Positions 20,154 to 29,647 of a DNA stretch of 29,647 bases are shown one piece after another (positions within the stretch are counted from its first letter, which is position 1; each line of letters starts with the position of its first letter). The notes beneath the pieces were generated by a model, which saw only the letters and a list, made by a program, of their open reading frames with translations, was not told where the DNA came from and did no database searches. Where the stretch lies: positions 1 through 29,647 of the IMG/VR virus record IMGVR_UViG_3300030451_002037; one strand, written 5' to 3'. A program made the position numbers and the translations under genes. Origin of the DNA: a virus.

Positions 20154-22997
20154 CTATTTTGTTTCACTTGCCAATATTTTAAGTCTGTCATCAGTCTGAA
20201 GCATAATATCCATAGCACTTTCTCTTGCATCAGTAAGTATGTCATTTAACATGTCATATTTTTTTTCGTCATCTACTTCTATTTTATATTCATTTGAATT
20301 TATCATAGCATTCAAGGCTGGCAACAAAGCTTGGGATGCATCGTATCCAGGATCACCAACAGTCAAACTATATTTAGAATTTATTCTATTTGAATTATTA
20401 ACAAGAGTTACATATCTGTTAAATTGTTTGTCAGATAACTCTATACCATTATATTTTTTTCTATGTGGCCCAAACACATGACCTCTTTCTGAAAGCCTTA
20501 TTAGTTCTCTGTCTAGATTAGTATATCCACCTTCCATAATTTTAAATGGACTAACATACTCATAAAGCTTACCACTTCCTTGTTCTTTTATATTACCCCA
20601 AAAATCTAATGCTGGTTCTAATTGACTGCTGAATCTTGGATTACCTGATTTAGCTTTGTTCAAGGCTAGATAGTAACCTTTCATTACTTCAGGAAAATAA
20701 AAATTATTTGCATCATCAATTTGTTCTGCTGATAACATAGTGTTACTTGCTTCAGGATTACCAACTCTTTCAAGTGTCCTGGTAAATGAACTTGCTCCTG
20801 GTAGCTCCATACTTTCAGGCAAGTAAGTGTTTATTTCACTTGTTACAGTCATACCTACGTTTGTTCCTAACTCACCGAATGTTTTTTGTAGCCTTGTAAA
20901 GAATGCATCTTTATCACCATATGGATTGCCAGCCATTTGAAATATGTCTGATACACCCTGAAGAAAAGGTAAATTCATTGCATATTCTGCTATAGCTAAA
21001 GAACCAGCCTTAGCCAAATTCATCAAGACACCCATATCATCTTCTTGTTTTGAATAGTAAGCATAATCAGATGCCATAGCTAATATTCCTGATAATGGAT
21101 CTAGCCTACTAAATGTAATAAATTTATATTCACCATTATCTTGTTTTACACCTATAGAATACTGTGGCACTTTGGCAGAGGTCATGTATCTTCTTGCTTT
21201 GAAACTTGTAGGACCTGAACCAGTTACAATGATATCATCGCCATAATCACCATTGGCTAAATGAACCATACTAGCAAACAAAGCATTTCCTAAAACTAAT
21301 TTTGATAAAGCCTTGTCAAACTCTCTTCCTGATATTGGCCCAGCACCAAAAGGATCAATGCCTTGTAAACTGTCAGGCAAGTTTTGTTTGAGAGCTTTGT
21401 ATATTGGTGAGTAATTAAATGTTCTATCAAAAACTTCTTTGACAATATTTGTTGGTGTTTTTGAAAAAGGCACAACTATTTTCATACCTGGTAGATTTGC
21501 TGTATTAACTAGTGTTGCCCATGCTCCTTTGGGATCATCAGTAAAAGTCATAACCTTTGCTTCTGATGCCATGATTTCAGCGACATCTGCTGGTGGGTCA
21601 AGAATAATTTCTGTGTATTTATTTTCAGCCATATCCTTAGCTGTTTCTTTATCAACACCACCTCTAATAGCTTCTTCATAAGTTATCATTTTTCTTCTAT
21701 ATGCTTCACGATAAAGAACTTTTCTTTTTGATATCACTTTGAAAAACTCATCTTCTGAAGCTAAAAATCTACCTGGCAATCTTGTTGCAACCCCAATCAT
21801 ATTTATTGCCATAGGTAAGTAATCGCCTTTGTTACCCATCTGTACTATATGAGCTAAGTTGTCTGTGTTGCCTATTGCAGTTTTTTGTTTCAAATCAATT
21901 TTTGTTGCAAAGTCTCCTGGCTGACCAGTTGCAAACAAAGTAGTACCCATAGATTTAACAGCATCAAACAATGCCATTCTAGCTCCATAAGCTTCTGCTG
22001 ATAGTTCTCCCAAGTAAACTCTATCACCAACTTGTCCAGTTCTACCACCCATTGTTCTTGCAGTGCCTATCAAACCAGCCAAACCAGTTTCTAGAGTTGA
22101 TGTAACCTGAAACAAACCATTACCAGCCATATTGACTATGTGTGTTACTGGCGAACTGAGAAGAGCATTTATGTAAATCTCCATAGCTACATCGTAACCT
22201 TTTTGAAATGCATTCCTCTTGACGTACTCTGCTCTACCGGTTTTTGGCAAGCTTAGAAAAGCTTGAGCATGATAATCAATCAAACCCTCATCTAAATTTT
22301 GGACAACTTCATTTAATCTTGTGCCATACTCACCTACATTTATATTTGCTAATTTTTGTATATTAGAAGCAACAGCACCACCTCTCATCATCTCCGAAAG
22401 GTTGCCTGATACTTGTGGAACTAAATTTGATTGTATAGTTGCTATTATACTTAGCTCTCTAAATATTTGTTGTTTTTCTCCCAGGTCATCTGTTTTTGTT
22501 ATAGCCAAAGATTTCTCTTGTATTTCTTGCCCAAACTTTAGCATCATTATCAAACCACCAACTAGATCATCAGATGGCAGTATCTCACCTGGTTTTCTTT
22601 TTAGAAATTTGTAAACTATATCACGATAGCCAGTCTGTTGTGCCATAGCTATCAACATTTCCATTGTTTGAGTTGGTCTTCTTAGGTGTTCAAATAATTC
22701 TTTATTTGATTCTTTGATGTTCTTGAACATAGATGTTAGATCGACTGTCTGCTCACCACCTTCTTCTTTGAAAATAAGAGCTACTCTTTCTAAATTTAGA
22801 CCAGGTCCTTTGTAACCAGTATCTTTGATTGCTTTGTTAAGGGCATCTATACCTGATTCATCCATGCCTTTGATAACAAGATTACCACGATCACCCTCAG
22901 TGATATCACTTTCAGGCATAGTTTCTTTGTGTATTCTTTGCTGATCTTTATCTAGTTTTTTTAGTAACTCTAAAGTTTTACCAAGAACATTAACCAT
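20154..22997 (-). CDS. Giant internal/ejection protein, Gp16-like (947 aa)
   Basis: I start this at ATG 22997, MVNVLGKTLELL, because GGGGGTG stands 6 bases before it; the GTG at 23006 is open but lacks a ribosome site. The protein has 947 residues, mostly helical, with a hydrophobic part around IYINALLSSPVTHIVNMAGN and FQVTSTLETGLAGLIGTART, then long charged helices. The position after Gp14- and Gp15-like genes and before the fibre matches the DNA-ejection protein gp16 of T7. It has no obvious transglycosylase motif. With the preceding 813-residue protein it may split the roles of a single gp16. The function is from position and size, with polyvalent-protein-like segments. Confidence 0.7.
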   Translation of the reverse strand: MVNVLGKTLELLKKLDKDQQRIHKETMPESDITEGDRGNLVIKGMDESGIDALNKAIKDTGYKGPGLNLERVALIFKEEGGEQTVDLTSMFKNIKESNKELFEHLRRPTQTMEMLIAMAQQTGYRDIVYKFLKRKPGEILPSDDLVGGLIMMLKFGQEIQEKSLAITKTDDLGEKQQIFRELSIIATIQSNLVPQVSGNLSEMMRGGAVASNIQKLANINVGEYGTRLNEVVQNLDEGLIDYHAQAFLSLPKTGRAEYVKRNAFQKGYDVAMEIYINALLSSPVTHIVNMAGNGLFQVTSTLETGLAGLIGTARTMGGRTGQVGDRVYLGELSAEAYGARMALFDAVKSMGTTLFATGQPGDFATKIDLKQKTAIGNTDNLAHIVQMGNKGDYLPMAINMIGVATRLPGRFLASEDEFFKVISKRKVLYREAYRRKMITYEEAIRGGVDKETAKDMAENKYTEIILDPPADVAEIMASEAKVMTFTDDPKGAWATLVNTANLPGMKIVVPFSKTPTNIVKEVFDRTFNYSPIYKALKQNLPDSLQGIDPFGAGPISGREFDKALSKLVLGNALFASMVHLANGDYGDDIIVTGSGPTSFKARRYMTSAKVPQYSIGVKQDNGEYKFITFSRLDPLSGILAMASDYAYYSKQEDDMGVLMNLAKAGSLAIAEYAMNLPFLQGVSDIFQMAGNPYGDKDAFFTRLQKTFGELGTNVGMTVTSEINTYLPESMELPGASSFTRTLERVGNPEASNTMLSAEQIDDANNFYFPEVMKGYYLALNKAKSGNPRFSSQLEPALDFWGNIKEQGSGKLYEYVSPFKIMEGGYTNLDRELIRLSERGHVFGPHRKKYNGIELSDKQFNRYVTLVNNSNRINSKYSLTVGDPGYDASQALLPALNAMINSNEYKIEVDDEKKYDMLNDILTDARESAMDIMLQTDDRLKILASETK

Positions 22998-25431
22998 CTT
23001 GATCACCCCCTACTTTTGGAGTGTTAGAAGCTACTCCTTCATTTCCTTGTTGTCCATCGCTTCGTCTGCTTGAAATGGTGTCACTGTCTTTGTTAGGCCC
23101 ATCAGTGCTTCTCGCAAAGTTTGGTTTTGCATTTTGTAATCGTCTTGCTGTGTCATCGAGTTTTTGTCTATCAATTCCTTCTCGCTCATACCAAGGTATC
23201 TCCTTCTCTTCTGTTACTTTAAAACCTTTTGGAACTATACCATTTTTTGGATTTTTTATAAAGGCTTCAAATTCTTTTTGCCTTTGTGGTGTCATAAATA
23301 CAGTTGTACCATCGGACAATGGATATTCAAAAACTGTTCCATCTTCTGTCTTTATATACTTAGCACCTGAAGAATATGTTCCTGGTTTACCTTCAGTAAC
23401 TGATAGACCTAAAGATTTTTGATCTGCTATACCTTTAAGTGTTGAATGAGAAACAACTTGCTCACCCTCTATTACCCAGTTTTCCCAATGCCACCTTCCC
23501 AAACTAGCATCTTGTGGCCTTCCAAGTATTTCATATGTTTGCTGTATATTTTTTCTTAGACCATCTTCTAATGCTTCTGTAAGAAGTATACCTCTAGGAC
23601 CTCTAAATATATTTACCAATCCTTCTTTTATGGTTGTACCTTCTTTTCTAATACCATCGTAAATGTTCTGCCCTTTGAATGTACCATCATCCCAAAGATG
23701 TCTACCTTGTATTCTATCCATAACTAAAACATCATCTCGGCCAGCAACAAGTAATATAAAACTTACAACTTTGTTATCTATACCAGCACCATCTGTTAGA
23801 TTGAGAAACTCTCTCCTAATTTGTTTTGCAGAAATATTTGGATCACTAATCATGTCATGTAATGTTTGTAAAACTGTCTTATCTGTGCCTTCAACTTTTT
23901 TGCCTAACTCAAACAATAACTGGCCAGTAGCATTTACATTTTGTGTTACTTGTTTCCCAGGAGATCCTTCAGGCAATAATTTTTTGACTGTTTGTTCCCA
24001 GGTCGTTTGATCTTGTTTTGTAAATGTTCCATCAACTGCTTTGTCAATCAAAGGTCTTGCACCATCAATAATATCAATAAAAGCACTCTCTTGCTGTACT
24101 GGGCCAGCACCTCTAGACAACATACCCCATATAAATAAATCTGCTGTAATTTTTGGATTTACATTATCTGCTTTGTATATATCTCTTATTTTACTTACAT
24201 AACTAAAACCTTCATCAACACCAGCCTTCATACTTGGTGTAAGCTGTTTTAACTTATCAGCCATCTTGTTGGCATCACTAGCATACTCAATCGCTTTTAG
24301 TGGTGGCACTGGTAGAAATTCACCACCCATTGTTTCATTTTGAAATTTTAGCCAGTTTGTTGAACTGCTCAATGCATCAGGATTATTTTCTAAAGCTGTA
24401 TCTATATTCTGAAAATTAGTAACTTTGTTTGAAGGAATAAAACTTTGTGTAACTGGTGTTATTAAATTTGATTGATTTGTATTTTTAACAAGCATTTGTG
24501 ATGGTAATTTATTTGCCCTTGTTCCTTCAGGAGCGAACTCTAATTTAGGTGCAAGCTTTGCTAAACCTTTATCTATCGCTTTGTCTATCTCACCACCACC
24601 CATAGCTGATAATGTTACACCACCAGTATCTTGATCTAATCTTTGTTGTGCTTTTGTACCTATACTCTGAAACTTACTTTTTATACCAGTCTTGAGACTA
24701 GTAAGCATTGGACTGTTCTTGCCGTACTTTATCAAAGCACCAAGGCCCTCTGAAATACTTTCACCTATGACACCACCTTCTAACATTAACAATGGTGTCC
24801 TCTGTAGCTTTTGTAACAAGTAAGGTAAATCTTCATTTGCTTCTAATGTTTCAAGCAATGCTTTTGTGGCTTCATCATCCTGGGCTAAAAAGCTTACTGC
24901 TGTTTCAATTAGGCCTTTATCTTTTGCTGGTATGACAAGAGCTTCTGTTGCACCATATCCTAAAACATTCGTAAGAAACCTACTTCCTATATTTGCACCT
25001 TGTAATGCTTTGGTTGCCATCGCACCAGGTAAAATAATTTGTGTTCCTACCTCACCTATCATACCTCCAACTTCTTGTGCTGTTCCTTTAGGCTTCAAGG
25101 CTTTGTTCATAGATTGATTTATAGATTTTAAACCTGGTATGTTTTCATTCATCCAAGGAACTGCAACTGTTGAATACCACTGGCCAGTCAAAGTATCAGC
25201 AATCTCCATACCAGCTTTGGATGCACCAGTAGGCAAGCCTTTCGCTACACCAACAGCAACATCTCCAGCACCTTCAATGATATCACCAGCTACATCTACA
25301 ACATCATCAAAGAATGTTGTTGGATAACCTATTGTAGATTTTGTGCCATCCCAGGACTGCTCATATTCCTGATCACCTGATCTAATATTATTTGATTTTT
25401 CTATTTCGGCATATAAGTCTATTTCTGACAT
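22990..25431 (-). CDS. Giant internal/ejection protein (813 aa)
   Basis: An 813-residue virion-type protein. The N-terminal 200 residues contain amphipathic hydrophobic helices (DVVDVAGDIIEGAGDVAVGV, GGMIGEVGTQIILPGAMATK) followed by mixed domains. Around residue 545-660 the sequence VAGRDDVLVMDRIQGRHLWD, then LVNIFRGPRGILLTEALEDG and YEILGRPQDASLGRWHWENW, looks like a conserved enzyme-like domain that I have met in marine phages without a function. The C-terminus is disordered and rich in Gly, Asp and Ser. No lysozyme or transglycosylase triad is seen. Position suggests DNA ejection or a head core. It shares TAATG with the Gp15-like gene. Confidence 0.65.
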   Translation of the reverse strand: MSEIDLYAEIEKSNNIRSGDQEYEQSWDGTKSTIGYPTTFFDDVVDVAGDIIEGAGDVAVGVAKGLPTGASKAGMEIADTLTGQWYSTVAVPWMNENIPGLKSINQSMNKALKPKGTAQEVGGMIGEVGTQIILPGAMATKALQGANIGSRFLTNVLGYGATEALVIPAKDKGLIETAVSFLAQDDEATKALLETLEANEDLPYLLQKLQRTPLLMLEGGVIGESISEGLGALIKYGKNSPMLTSLKTGIKSKFQSIGTKAQQRLDQDTGGVTLSAMGGGEIDKAIDKGLAKLAPKLEFAPEGTRANKLPSQMLVKNTNQSNLITPVTQSFIPSNKVTNFQNIDTALENNPDALSSSTNWLKFQNETMGGEFLPVPPLKAIEYASDANKMADKLKQLTPSMKAGVDEGFSYVSKIRDIYKADNVNPKITADLFIWGMLSRGAGPVQQESAFIDIIDGARPLIDKAVDGTFTKQDQTTWEQTVKKLLPEGSPGKQVTQNVNATGQLLFELGKKVEGTDKTVLQTLHDMISDPNISAKQIRREFLNLTDGAGIDNKVVSFILLVAGRDDVLVMDRIQGRHLWDDGTFKGQNIYDGIRKEGTTIKEGLVNIFRGPRGILLTEALEDGLRKNIQQTYEILGRPQDASLGRWHWENWVIEGEQVVSHSTLKGIADQKSLGLSVTEGKPGTYSSGAKYIKTEDGTVFEYPLSDGTTVFMTPQRQKEFEAFIKNPKNGIVPKGFKVTEEKEIPWYEREGIDRQKLDDTARRLQNAKPNFARSTDGPNKDSDTISSRRSDGQQGNEGVASNTPKVGGDQDG

Positions 25432-27254
25432 TACGGCAACCTCGTACTAGATAATATGTTATTCATAGATTGTATACCTGAATTTCTCATAGCTTCGTTT
25501 CTATATGTGCCTTTTCTTTGTTTTTTATTTTCGCTATCATTTAAGTATGTAAGAAACTGTTTTAGCCTTTCAAAGTTAGCTCTTGTGTAAACACCAGGCT
25601 GTATACCTTTATTTGGATAATCTTTTACAAACATATCAATAGCACTCTTTGCAGAGTTAAGTTTGCCATTATAAACTTCTACTTGTATTGCTTCTTTTTC
25701 ATTTGCCATCACTGCCCTTGCAACGGCAACAGCATCAAAGTTTTTGCCTTCTTTCTGTGCCTTTAACAATGCTTCCTGAACTCTACCTTTAATTCTTCTG
25801 TATACTTGTTGCTTTTCAAACATAGGATCTTTTTCACCTATGATATCTGCTTCAGGATTAAAACCTAACTCACCAGCTACAATTGTCATTGCATCAACAA
25901 ACTCAGCATCTTCACTTTGTGCAATACCATTAGCTATTTTTGTGTAATCTTCTACAGTAAGCTTATCAGAGTTATCTTTAAGATCGCCAAAACTCAATTG
26001 ATCGTTTGCAAGTTTTTTTTCTAGATCACCTAAAACTGATGCATCACTAACAGTTCTAAAACCACCAGCATTATCAAATTTAATTTTAAAATCAGCATAT
26101 AATTTTGGATCAAGAGTTTCTAATTCATTTAGTTCAGACTGATAGTCACTGCTACCATCACCTAGTTTTTTTGTTAGTGAAACAGTCAAGTTAGCTATTT
26201 TACCTTGTGCTTCTTTTTCTTTTCTGTCTTGTACTGTATTAAGAAAACTTATCTGTGCAGTTTTTTGTTCTCTAAGAGCTTTTGCAACACCAAGCTTTTC
26301 ATCCTGGCTCATGCCACTGAGAATAGCATCAATTTTTGTATTACCAGTTTTTTCTAAGTTAGCAATTTTTTGTGCAAATGTTGCTGAGTTTTTTGTTTCC
26401 AAAGCAATTTTTATGACACCATTTGTTCTAGTCTCTAACCATTTACTATCCCAATCATTAAGTGATGATTCTATCATTGTCTTGGTGTATTTACTTTTTG
26501 TAGCCTTGAAAATAAAATCTCTTTTTTTACTCAAACCAAAACCAGGATTTTTTACAAAATTATTTTTATCTCCATAAATTTTATTTGCCAAAGCATTCTC
26601 GTCACCTTCAAAATTTAAGACTGCATCTAATTCAATTTCTAAATTATTGAGATCCATATTTAGTGCTAATGCACCTCTTGTCTGTAAGGTATCAATGGCC
26701 TTGGCTGTGTGTATTTTTGAGTATGAACTATAATGACCAGCAGAAGCAGTACCTAGTTCTGCATATAATTTTTTTGCTAGTATCGGTGATGCAGTATTAG
26801 CAATCTTTATGTATTCATTTGATATTGCTTTTAGATCATTACTAACATCCTCAAGAGAAGTATCTCTTAGAGTAGCTGTGGCGATGATGTCAGCCATTTG
26901 TGTTTTAGCATTTAGAGCTAGTTCTGTTCCTAAACTTTCTAGGGCAATCTTTTTTGCCGATCTTCCAAAAACTGTATTCTCATCAAACTGAGCAGTAACA
27001 TCTGTTCCGGTTACTGAACTTTCTTTAATTTGTTCTATCGTAATAGGATTTTCTGCACCATACTCAGCACCTTCAATCTCAGCTTGCCTGACTGCCCTCT
27101 TCATAAAGAAGTCACCCATCTTGTTGAGTTCTCTTGTAAGTATACTAGTTGTTTGTGATGCTTCCCTTGCACCAATGCCTGATGGTCCACGAATACTGGA
27201 TAATCCTAGTCTTGATGTTAATGATGGATATCTTGTTCTAGCCAACTGTTCCAT
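25431..27254 (-). CDS. Internal virion protein, Gp15-like (607 aa)
   Basis: A 607-residue mostly helical protein that follows the Gp14-like gene as gp15 follows gp14 in T7. It begins MEQLARTRYPSLTSRLGLSS, then GAREASQTTSILTRELNKMG, and continues with long charged helices (KLYAELGTASAGHYSSYSKI, AKALREQKTAQISFLNTVQD). In T7 the protein is part of the internal core that is ejected and forms a channel across the envelope. No enzyme motif is visible. The start overlaps the Gp14-like stop by 17 bases; GAGG is unusually close to the ATG. Confidence 0.75.
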   Translation of the reverse strand: MEQLARTRYPSLTSRLGLSSIRGPSGIGAREASQTTSILTRELNKMGDFFMKRAVRQAEIEGAEYGAENPITIEQIKESSVTGTDVTAQFDENTVFGRSAKKIALESLGTELALNAKTQMADIIATATLRDTSLEDVSNDLKAISNEYIKIANTASPILAKKLYAELGTASAGHYSSYSKIHTAKAIDTLQTRGALALNMDLNNLEIELDAVLNFEGDENALANKIYGDKNNFVKNPGFGLSKKRDFIFKATKSKYTKTMIESSLNDWDSKWLETRTNGVIKIALETKNSATFAQKIANLEKTGNTKIDAILSGMSQDEKLGVAKALREQKTAQISFLNTVQDRKEKEAQGKIANLTVSLTKKLGDGSSDYQSELNELETLDPKLYADFKIKFDNAGGFRTVSDASVLGDLEKKLANDQLSFGDLKDNSDKLTVEDYTKIANGIAQSEDAEFVDAMTIVAGELGFNPEADIIGEKDPMFEKQQVYRRIKGRVQEALLKAQKEGKNFDAVAVARAVMANEKEAIQVEVYNGKLNSAKSAIDMFVKDYPNKGIQPGVYTRANFERLKQFLTYLNDSENKKQRKGTYRNEAMRNSGIQSMNNILSSTRLP

Positions 27255-27798
27255 ACCTCGCTTGATAATAACCTGGGCTTTGTCCTAAACTTGCTGTTCT
27301 TGTTGTTGATGCTGGTGGACCACCTACACCTGATAAAGTTGTAAATCCTTGTGCAATAGAACCTAAAGCAGTTATGTATCCTTGTTTTTGTGCTTGCCTT
27401 CCAGCAAAACGTAAATCTTGAGCCTGAGCATTTGCAGAACTTAGAGCCAAACTTGCATTGTCTCTAGCTGTAAAAAAGTCTGATGTACCAGGTCTGATAA
27501 CATTGAAAGTTGCAATATCTACTGGTGTACCAATATTTGGCTCTAGACCACCAGCCCTAGCAGATGCATTTACAGAAGCCAAAGCTCGCCTTGTATTCTC
27601 CAAAGCTTTTATCCCTTGTTCTTTAGCCTTTACTGCTTCAATACGGCCCTCAAGCTCTTTATATCGTGCCTGAGAGTAATATGCCTTTTTAGCATCTTGT
27701 CCTTGCTTGATAGCCATTACAGCAGTGACTGCTGATATTCCAGTTGAAACTAATGTTGCTGTAGATGCTGATGCCACTAAAGGAACTAAAAATGCCAT
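27238..27798 (-). CDS. Internal virion protein, Gp14-like
   Basis: A 186-residue protein. The N-terminus has hydrophobic, Ala-rich segments (FLVPLVASASTATLVSTGIS, AVTAVMAIKQGQDAKKAYYS), then a charged helix with KELEGRIEAVKAKEQGIKAL and an Arg and Ala rich part, ASVNASARAGG, and a Gln/Ala-rich end. This is the layout of T7 gp14, the ejection protein that goes into the outer membrane. It lies between the tail tube gene and the Gp15-like gene, as in T7. The call is from composition and position. Confidence 0.8.
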   Translation of the reverse strand: MAFLVPLVASASTATLVSTGISAVTAVMAIKQGQDAKKAYYSQARYKELEGRIEAVKAKEQGIKALENTRRALASVNASARAGGLEPNIGTPVDIATFNVIRPGTSDFFTARDNASLALSSANAQAQDLRFAGRQAQKQGYITALGSIAQGFTTLSGVGGPPASTTRTASLGQSPGYYQARYGTVG

Positions 27799-27799
27799 G

Positions 27800-29647
27800 T
27801 TACTGTCCAGTGCTTAGTTTGTACTCTACTCCTAACACAGTTGCGAATAGAGGTTGTGTTTGTGTAAATGTCAATTGTGCTGTGTCACTGTAGCCTAGTA
27901 AAGGTGCTACTCTTTTTCTTCCGGTAAAAGTTGTAGGAACAGAACCCATTGTGTAAGGCAATGTTTCTAATGGAACTTCAAAGCCGTTGATTGCAATATT
28001 TTGTGTACGATCTAAAACTGGGGAAGCTTCTAATATTCTTCTTTTTCTAGAAACAACTACACCGGATGATAACTTTGGTTCTGCTGGAAGTGTCTTAACT
28101 TCAACAGTGTAAGGAAGCCCAACCTCAACAAATGAAGATGGTGCTTCATCTATAGTTATAGCTCCACTCGATACAGTCTTGTCAGTCAAAACAAAGTTAT
28201 CTCTTACTACATCAACAGTCTTAGCTTCTAAGTGAGATAGGTTGGAGCAAGTTGTATTACTTGGTAAAGATTGATCAGGGCTGGTTGCCCCTGAAAAGTA
28301 TTGTATATTTGCATCTGTTGTTCTTTGATCATCAAACATCTCAACATATCTTTTTGTAGCACTATTAATTGTTCTTTCTGTAACAACATAGATATCTGTG
28401 ATATCAACAGCTACATCAAGAAACTTACCATCGGTTACAAACTCTGAAGGAGCTACAACATTCTGTGATCTAAGAATTGAGAATGCACCCATTGTGCCAT
28501 CAGTATCATTTGTTATTAATAATAAATCTCCATCATCTGTAGATGTTGCAACTCTCAAAGCCATTGATCTAGGAGACTTCAATAAGTGTGATGATAGTAA
28601 TGAAATATTATTTGCCTGATAGTTTAGATCAACATCACTAAATAAAAACTCTCTTAGGGCTTTGCCTTCTCTTTGAATAAATAATGTACCACCCTCAGCC
28701 GACACTGGCTTGATGCCTTCTTTTGATCCTCTTCTAGTTGCATTCTTAATAACAAGATTGCTTGGAGTTATAGGATCAAGATCAGCCTGGGGAACAAAGA
28801 ACTCTGCATCAGTTGTAAATATTTGTAGGTCTCTTCCTGATCTCATGGCTGTTATAGCATTCACACTGTCAGTAGCTATGGTCACAAACAAAGCATCATC
28901 ATCTAAAGCTTCATGTGCTTTGAATTTGAAAAAGTCACCTATCTTCGAGCCAAACAAACTATTAGGCAAAGATTTACTACCACCAAAAAATAATCTTCCC
29001 TCATGGAATGTACAAGTTCTTGGAAACCCTCTAGTGCTTGAAAAAACATCTTCATAACCAGTTTCTAACTCCCAAGCTCCTGATGCTATAGCTACATCTT
29101 TTTCAAAGAAAGGAAACTCAGTTACTACTTTTACTTCTGTTGATGATGGCTGTTCGACTATCCTTGCCCTACCAAAACCATTTAAAACATTTATGTATTG
29201 ATCAACATGACTTCCATTAAAGACGGCAGAAGAAGCTGTTATGTTTACTGTGCCATCGACAGCATCAGGAGTTATTGTAGCAGAAGGATTACTAGTAGAT
29301 AATGTAAAAGCATGTTTTGGAGATGTCAGGGATATTGTTGAGAATGTCCAGGTAGAATTGCTACCACCTCTAACTATTGATTTAGGAGACATATCTTCAT
29401 GGACCAGGATCAAAGTATCTGCACTTTGAGTAAAGTACATACGATCAAGATCAATATCACCCAAGGCACAAACAAGATAATCATTACCTGAACCATTGAT
29501 GTTGGTTATCTGTTGACCATTTGCAAAGACAAACATCCTGGTGTTGCTAGTTGTGTTTTTTACAAAGACCAGCATATAAGATTGTGTTGTTGAAAATTCA
29601 AAAGGAATTAATCTAATACCATCTAAGGTTGTGAATGATCCACCAAG
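27800..29647 (-). CDS. Tail tube protein B, Gp12-like (N-terminus off right edge)
   Basis: The frame is open through the right edge, so the protein has at least 615 residues of a T7 gp12-like tail tube protein; the ATG at 29575 is internal. The first visible residues include DGIRLIPFEFSTTQSYMLVF, typical of the family. Later comes RGFPRTCTFHEGRLFFGGSK, followed by PNSLFGSKIGDFFKF, the strongly conserved tail-tube signature. C-terminal beta strands end KLSTGQ. It forms the lower tail tube. The stop is one base upstream of the Gp14-like start region. Identification is strong. Confidence 0.9.
   Translation of the reverse strand, partial: LGGSFTTLDGIRLIPFEFSTTQSYMLVFVKNTTSNTRMFVFANGQQITNINGSGNDYLVCALGDIDLDRMYFTQSADTLILVHEDMSPKSIVRGGSNSTWTFSTISLTSPKHAFTLSTSNPSATITPDAVDGTVNITASSAVFNGSHVDQYINVLNGFGRARIVEQPSSTEVKVVTEFPFFEKDVAIASGAWELETGYEDVFSSTRGFPRTCTFHEGRLFFGGSKSLPNSLFGSKIGDFFKFKAHEALDDDALFVTIATDSVNAITAMRSGRDLQIFTTDAEFFVPQADLDPITPSNLVIKNATRRGSKEGIKPVSAEGGTLFIQREGKALREFLFSDVDLNYQANNISLLSSHLLKSPRSMALRVATSTDDGDLLLITNDTDGTMGAFSILRSQNVVAPSEFVTDGKFLDVAVDITDIYVVTERTINSATKRYVEMFDDQRTTDANIQYFSGATSPDQSLPSNTTCSNLSHLEAKTVDVVRDNFVLTDKTVSSGAITIDEAPSSFVEVGLPYTVEVKTLPAEPKLSSGVVVSRKRRILEASPVLDRTQNIAINGFEVPLETLPYTMGSVPTTFTGRKRVAPLLGYSDTAQLTFTQTQPLFATVLGVEYKLSTGQ

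Noticed and set aside
22990-25431. Lytic transglycosylase in the 813-residue protein
   Set aside because: No catalytic Glu-Ser motif or typical flanking sequence could be found by eye.
1-29647. tRNA genes or insertion sequences
   Set aside because: No cloverleaf-like sequence or transposase frame was found; the gaps are too short to hold one unnoticed beside the features listed.

Overview
This window is almost certainly one nearly complete genome of a small podovirus-like phage. Every stretch is phage-coding, genes overlap by 1-50 bases, no gap exceeds about 155 bases, and the two window edges each cut a gene of the same module: the major capsid protein on the left and a T7 gp12-like tail tube protein on the right. 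If the molecule is circular or permuted, only the end of the capsid gene, probably a gp11-like tail tube gene, and the start of the gp12-like gene are missing. The DNA is AT-rich. Several proteins (fibre N-termini starting MPYIG, a 3-TM holin, a TerL-Gp13-portal-Bbp19-scaffold-capsid block, Gp14/Gp15/Gp16-type ejection proteins) resemble those of marine podoviruses infecting SAR11-type or other low-GC alphaproteobacteria. The host is my inference; the podovirus architecture is well supported.

Layout. The leftward strand carries nearly everything. From the divergent control region at about 8.72-8.83 kb, leftward genes run: a ribbon-helix-helix-like protein, a DUF1064 nuclease-like protein, a small zinc-finger protein, a short protein, a winged-helix replication initiator with a candidate origin inside its linker (7.19-7.34 kb), a 150-base gap with a GC-rich hairpin, a small conserved protein, the terminase small and large subunits, a T7 gp13-like protein, small proteins including a 48-residue zinc ribbon, portal, Bbp19-like, scaffold and capsid. 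At the right edge leftward transcription resumes: tail tube B, Gp14-like, Gp15-like, two giant ejection-type proteins (813 and 947 aa), a T7-type tail fibre, a cassette of further fibre proteins with C1q-like tips, a dozen small genes, holin and lysozyme.

The only rightward unit is 8.83-11.94 kb: a short unknown protein, a small serine recombinase, a 48-aa membrane protein, a YqaJ-type exonuclease, a RecT-type annealing protein and a LexA-like DNA-binding domain. It ends tail-to-tail, overlapping the lysozyme gene, with a hairpin just past its stop.

How it works together. The phage has no DNA polymerase, primase, helicase or RNA polymerase gene, so it must borrow the host replisome after its own initiator opens an origin. 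The exonuclease and RecT pair give phage-encoded recombination, and the serine recombinase with two small regulators leaves open an integrating or site-specific-resolving lifestyle. The most interesting items are the palindrome cluster in the replication gene, a zinc-finger gene framed by exact 16-base repeats, the GC-rich hairpin next to the terminase genes, and a marked excess of CCWGG.
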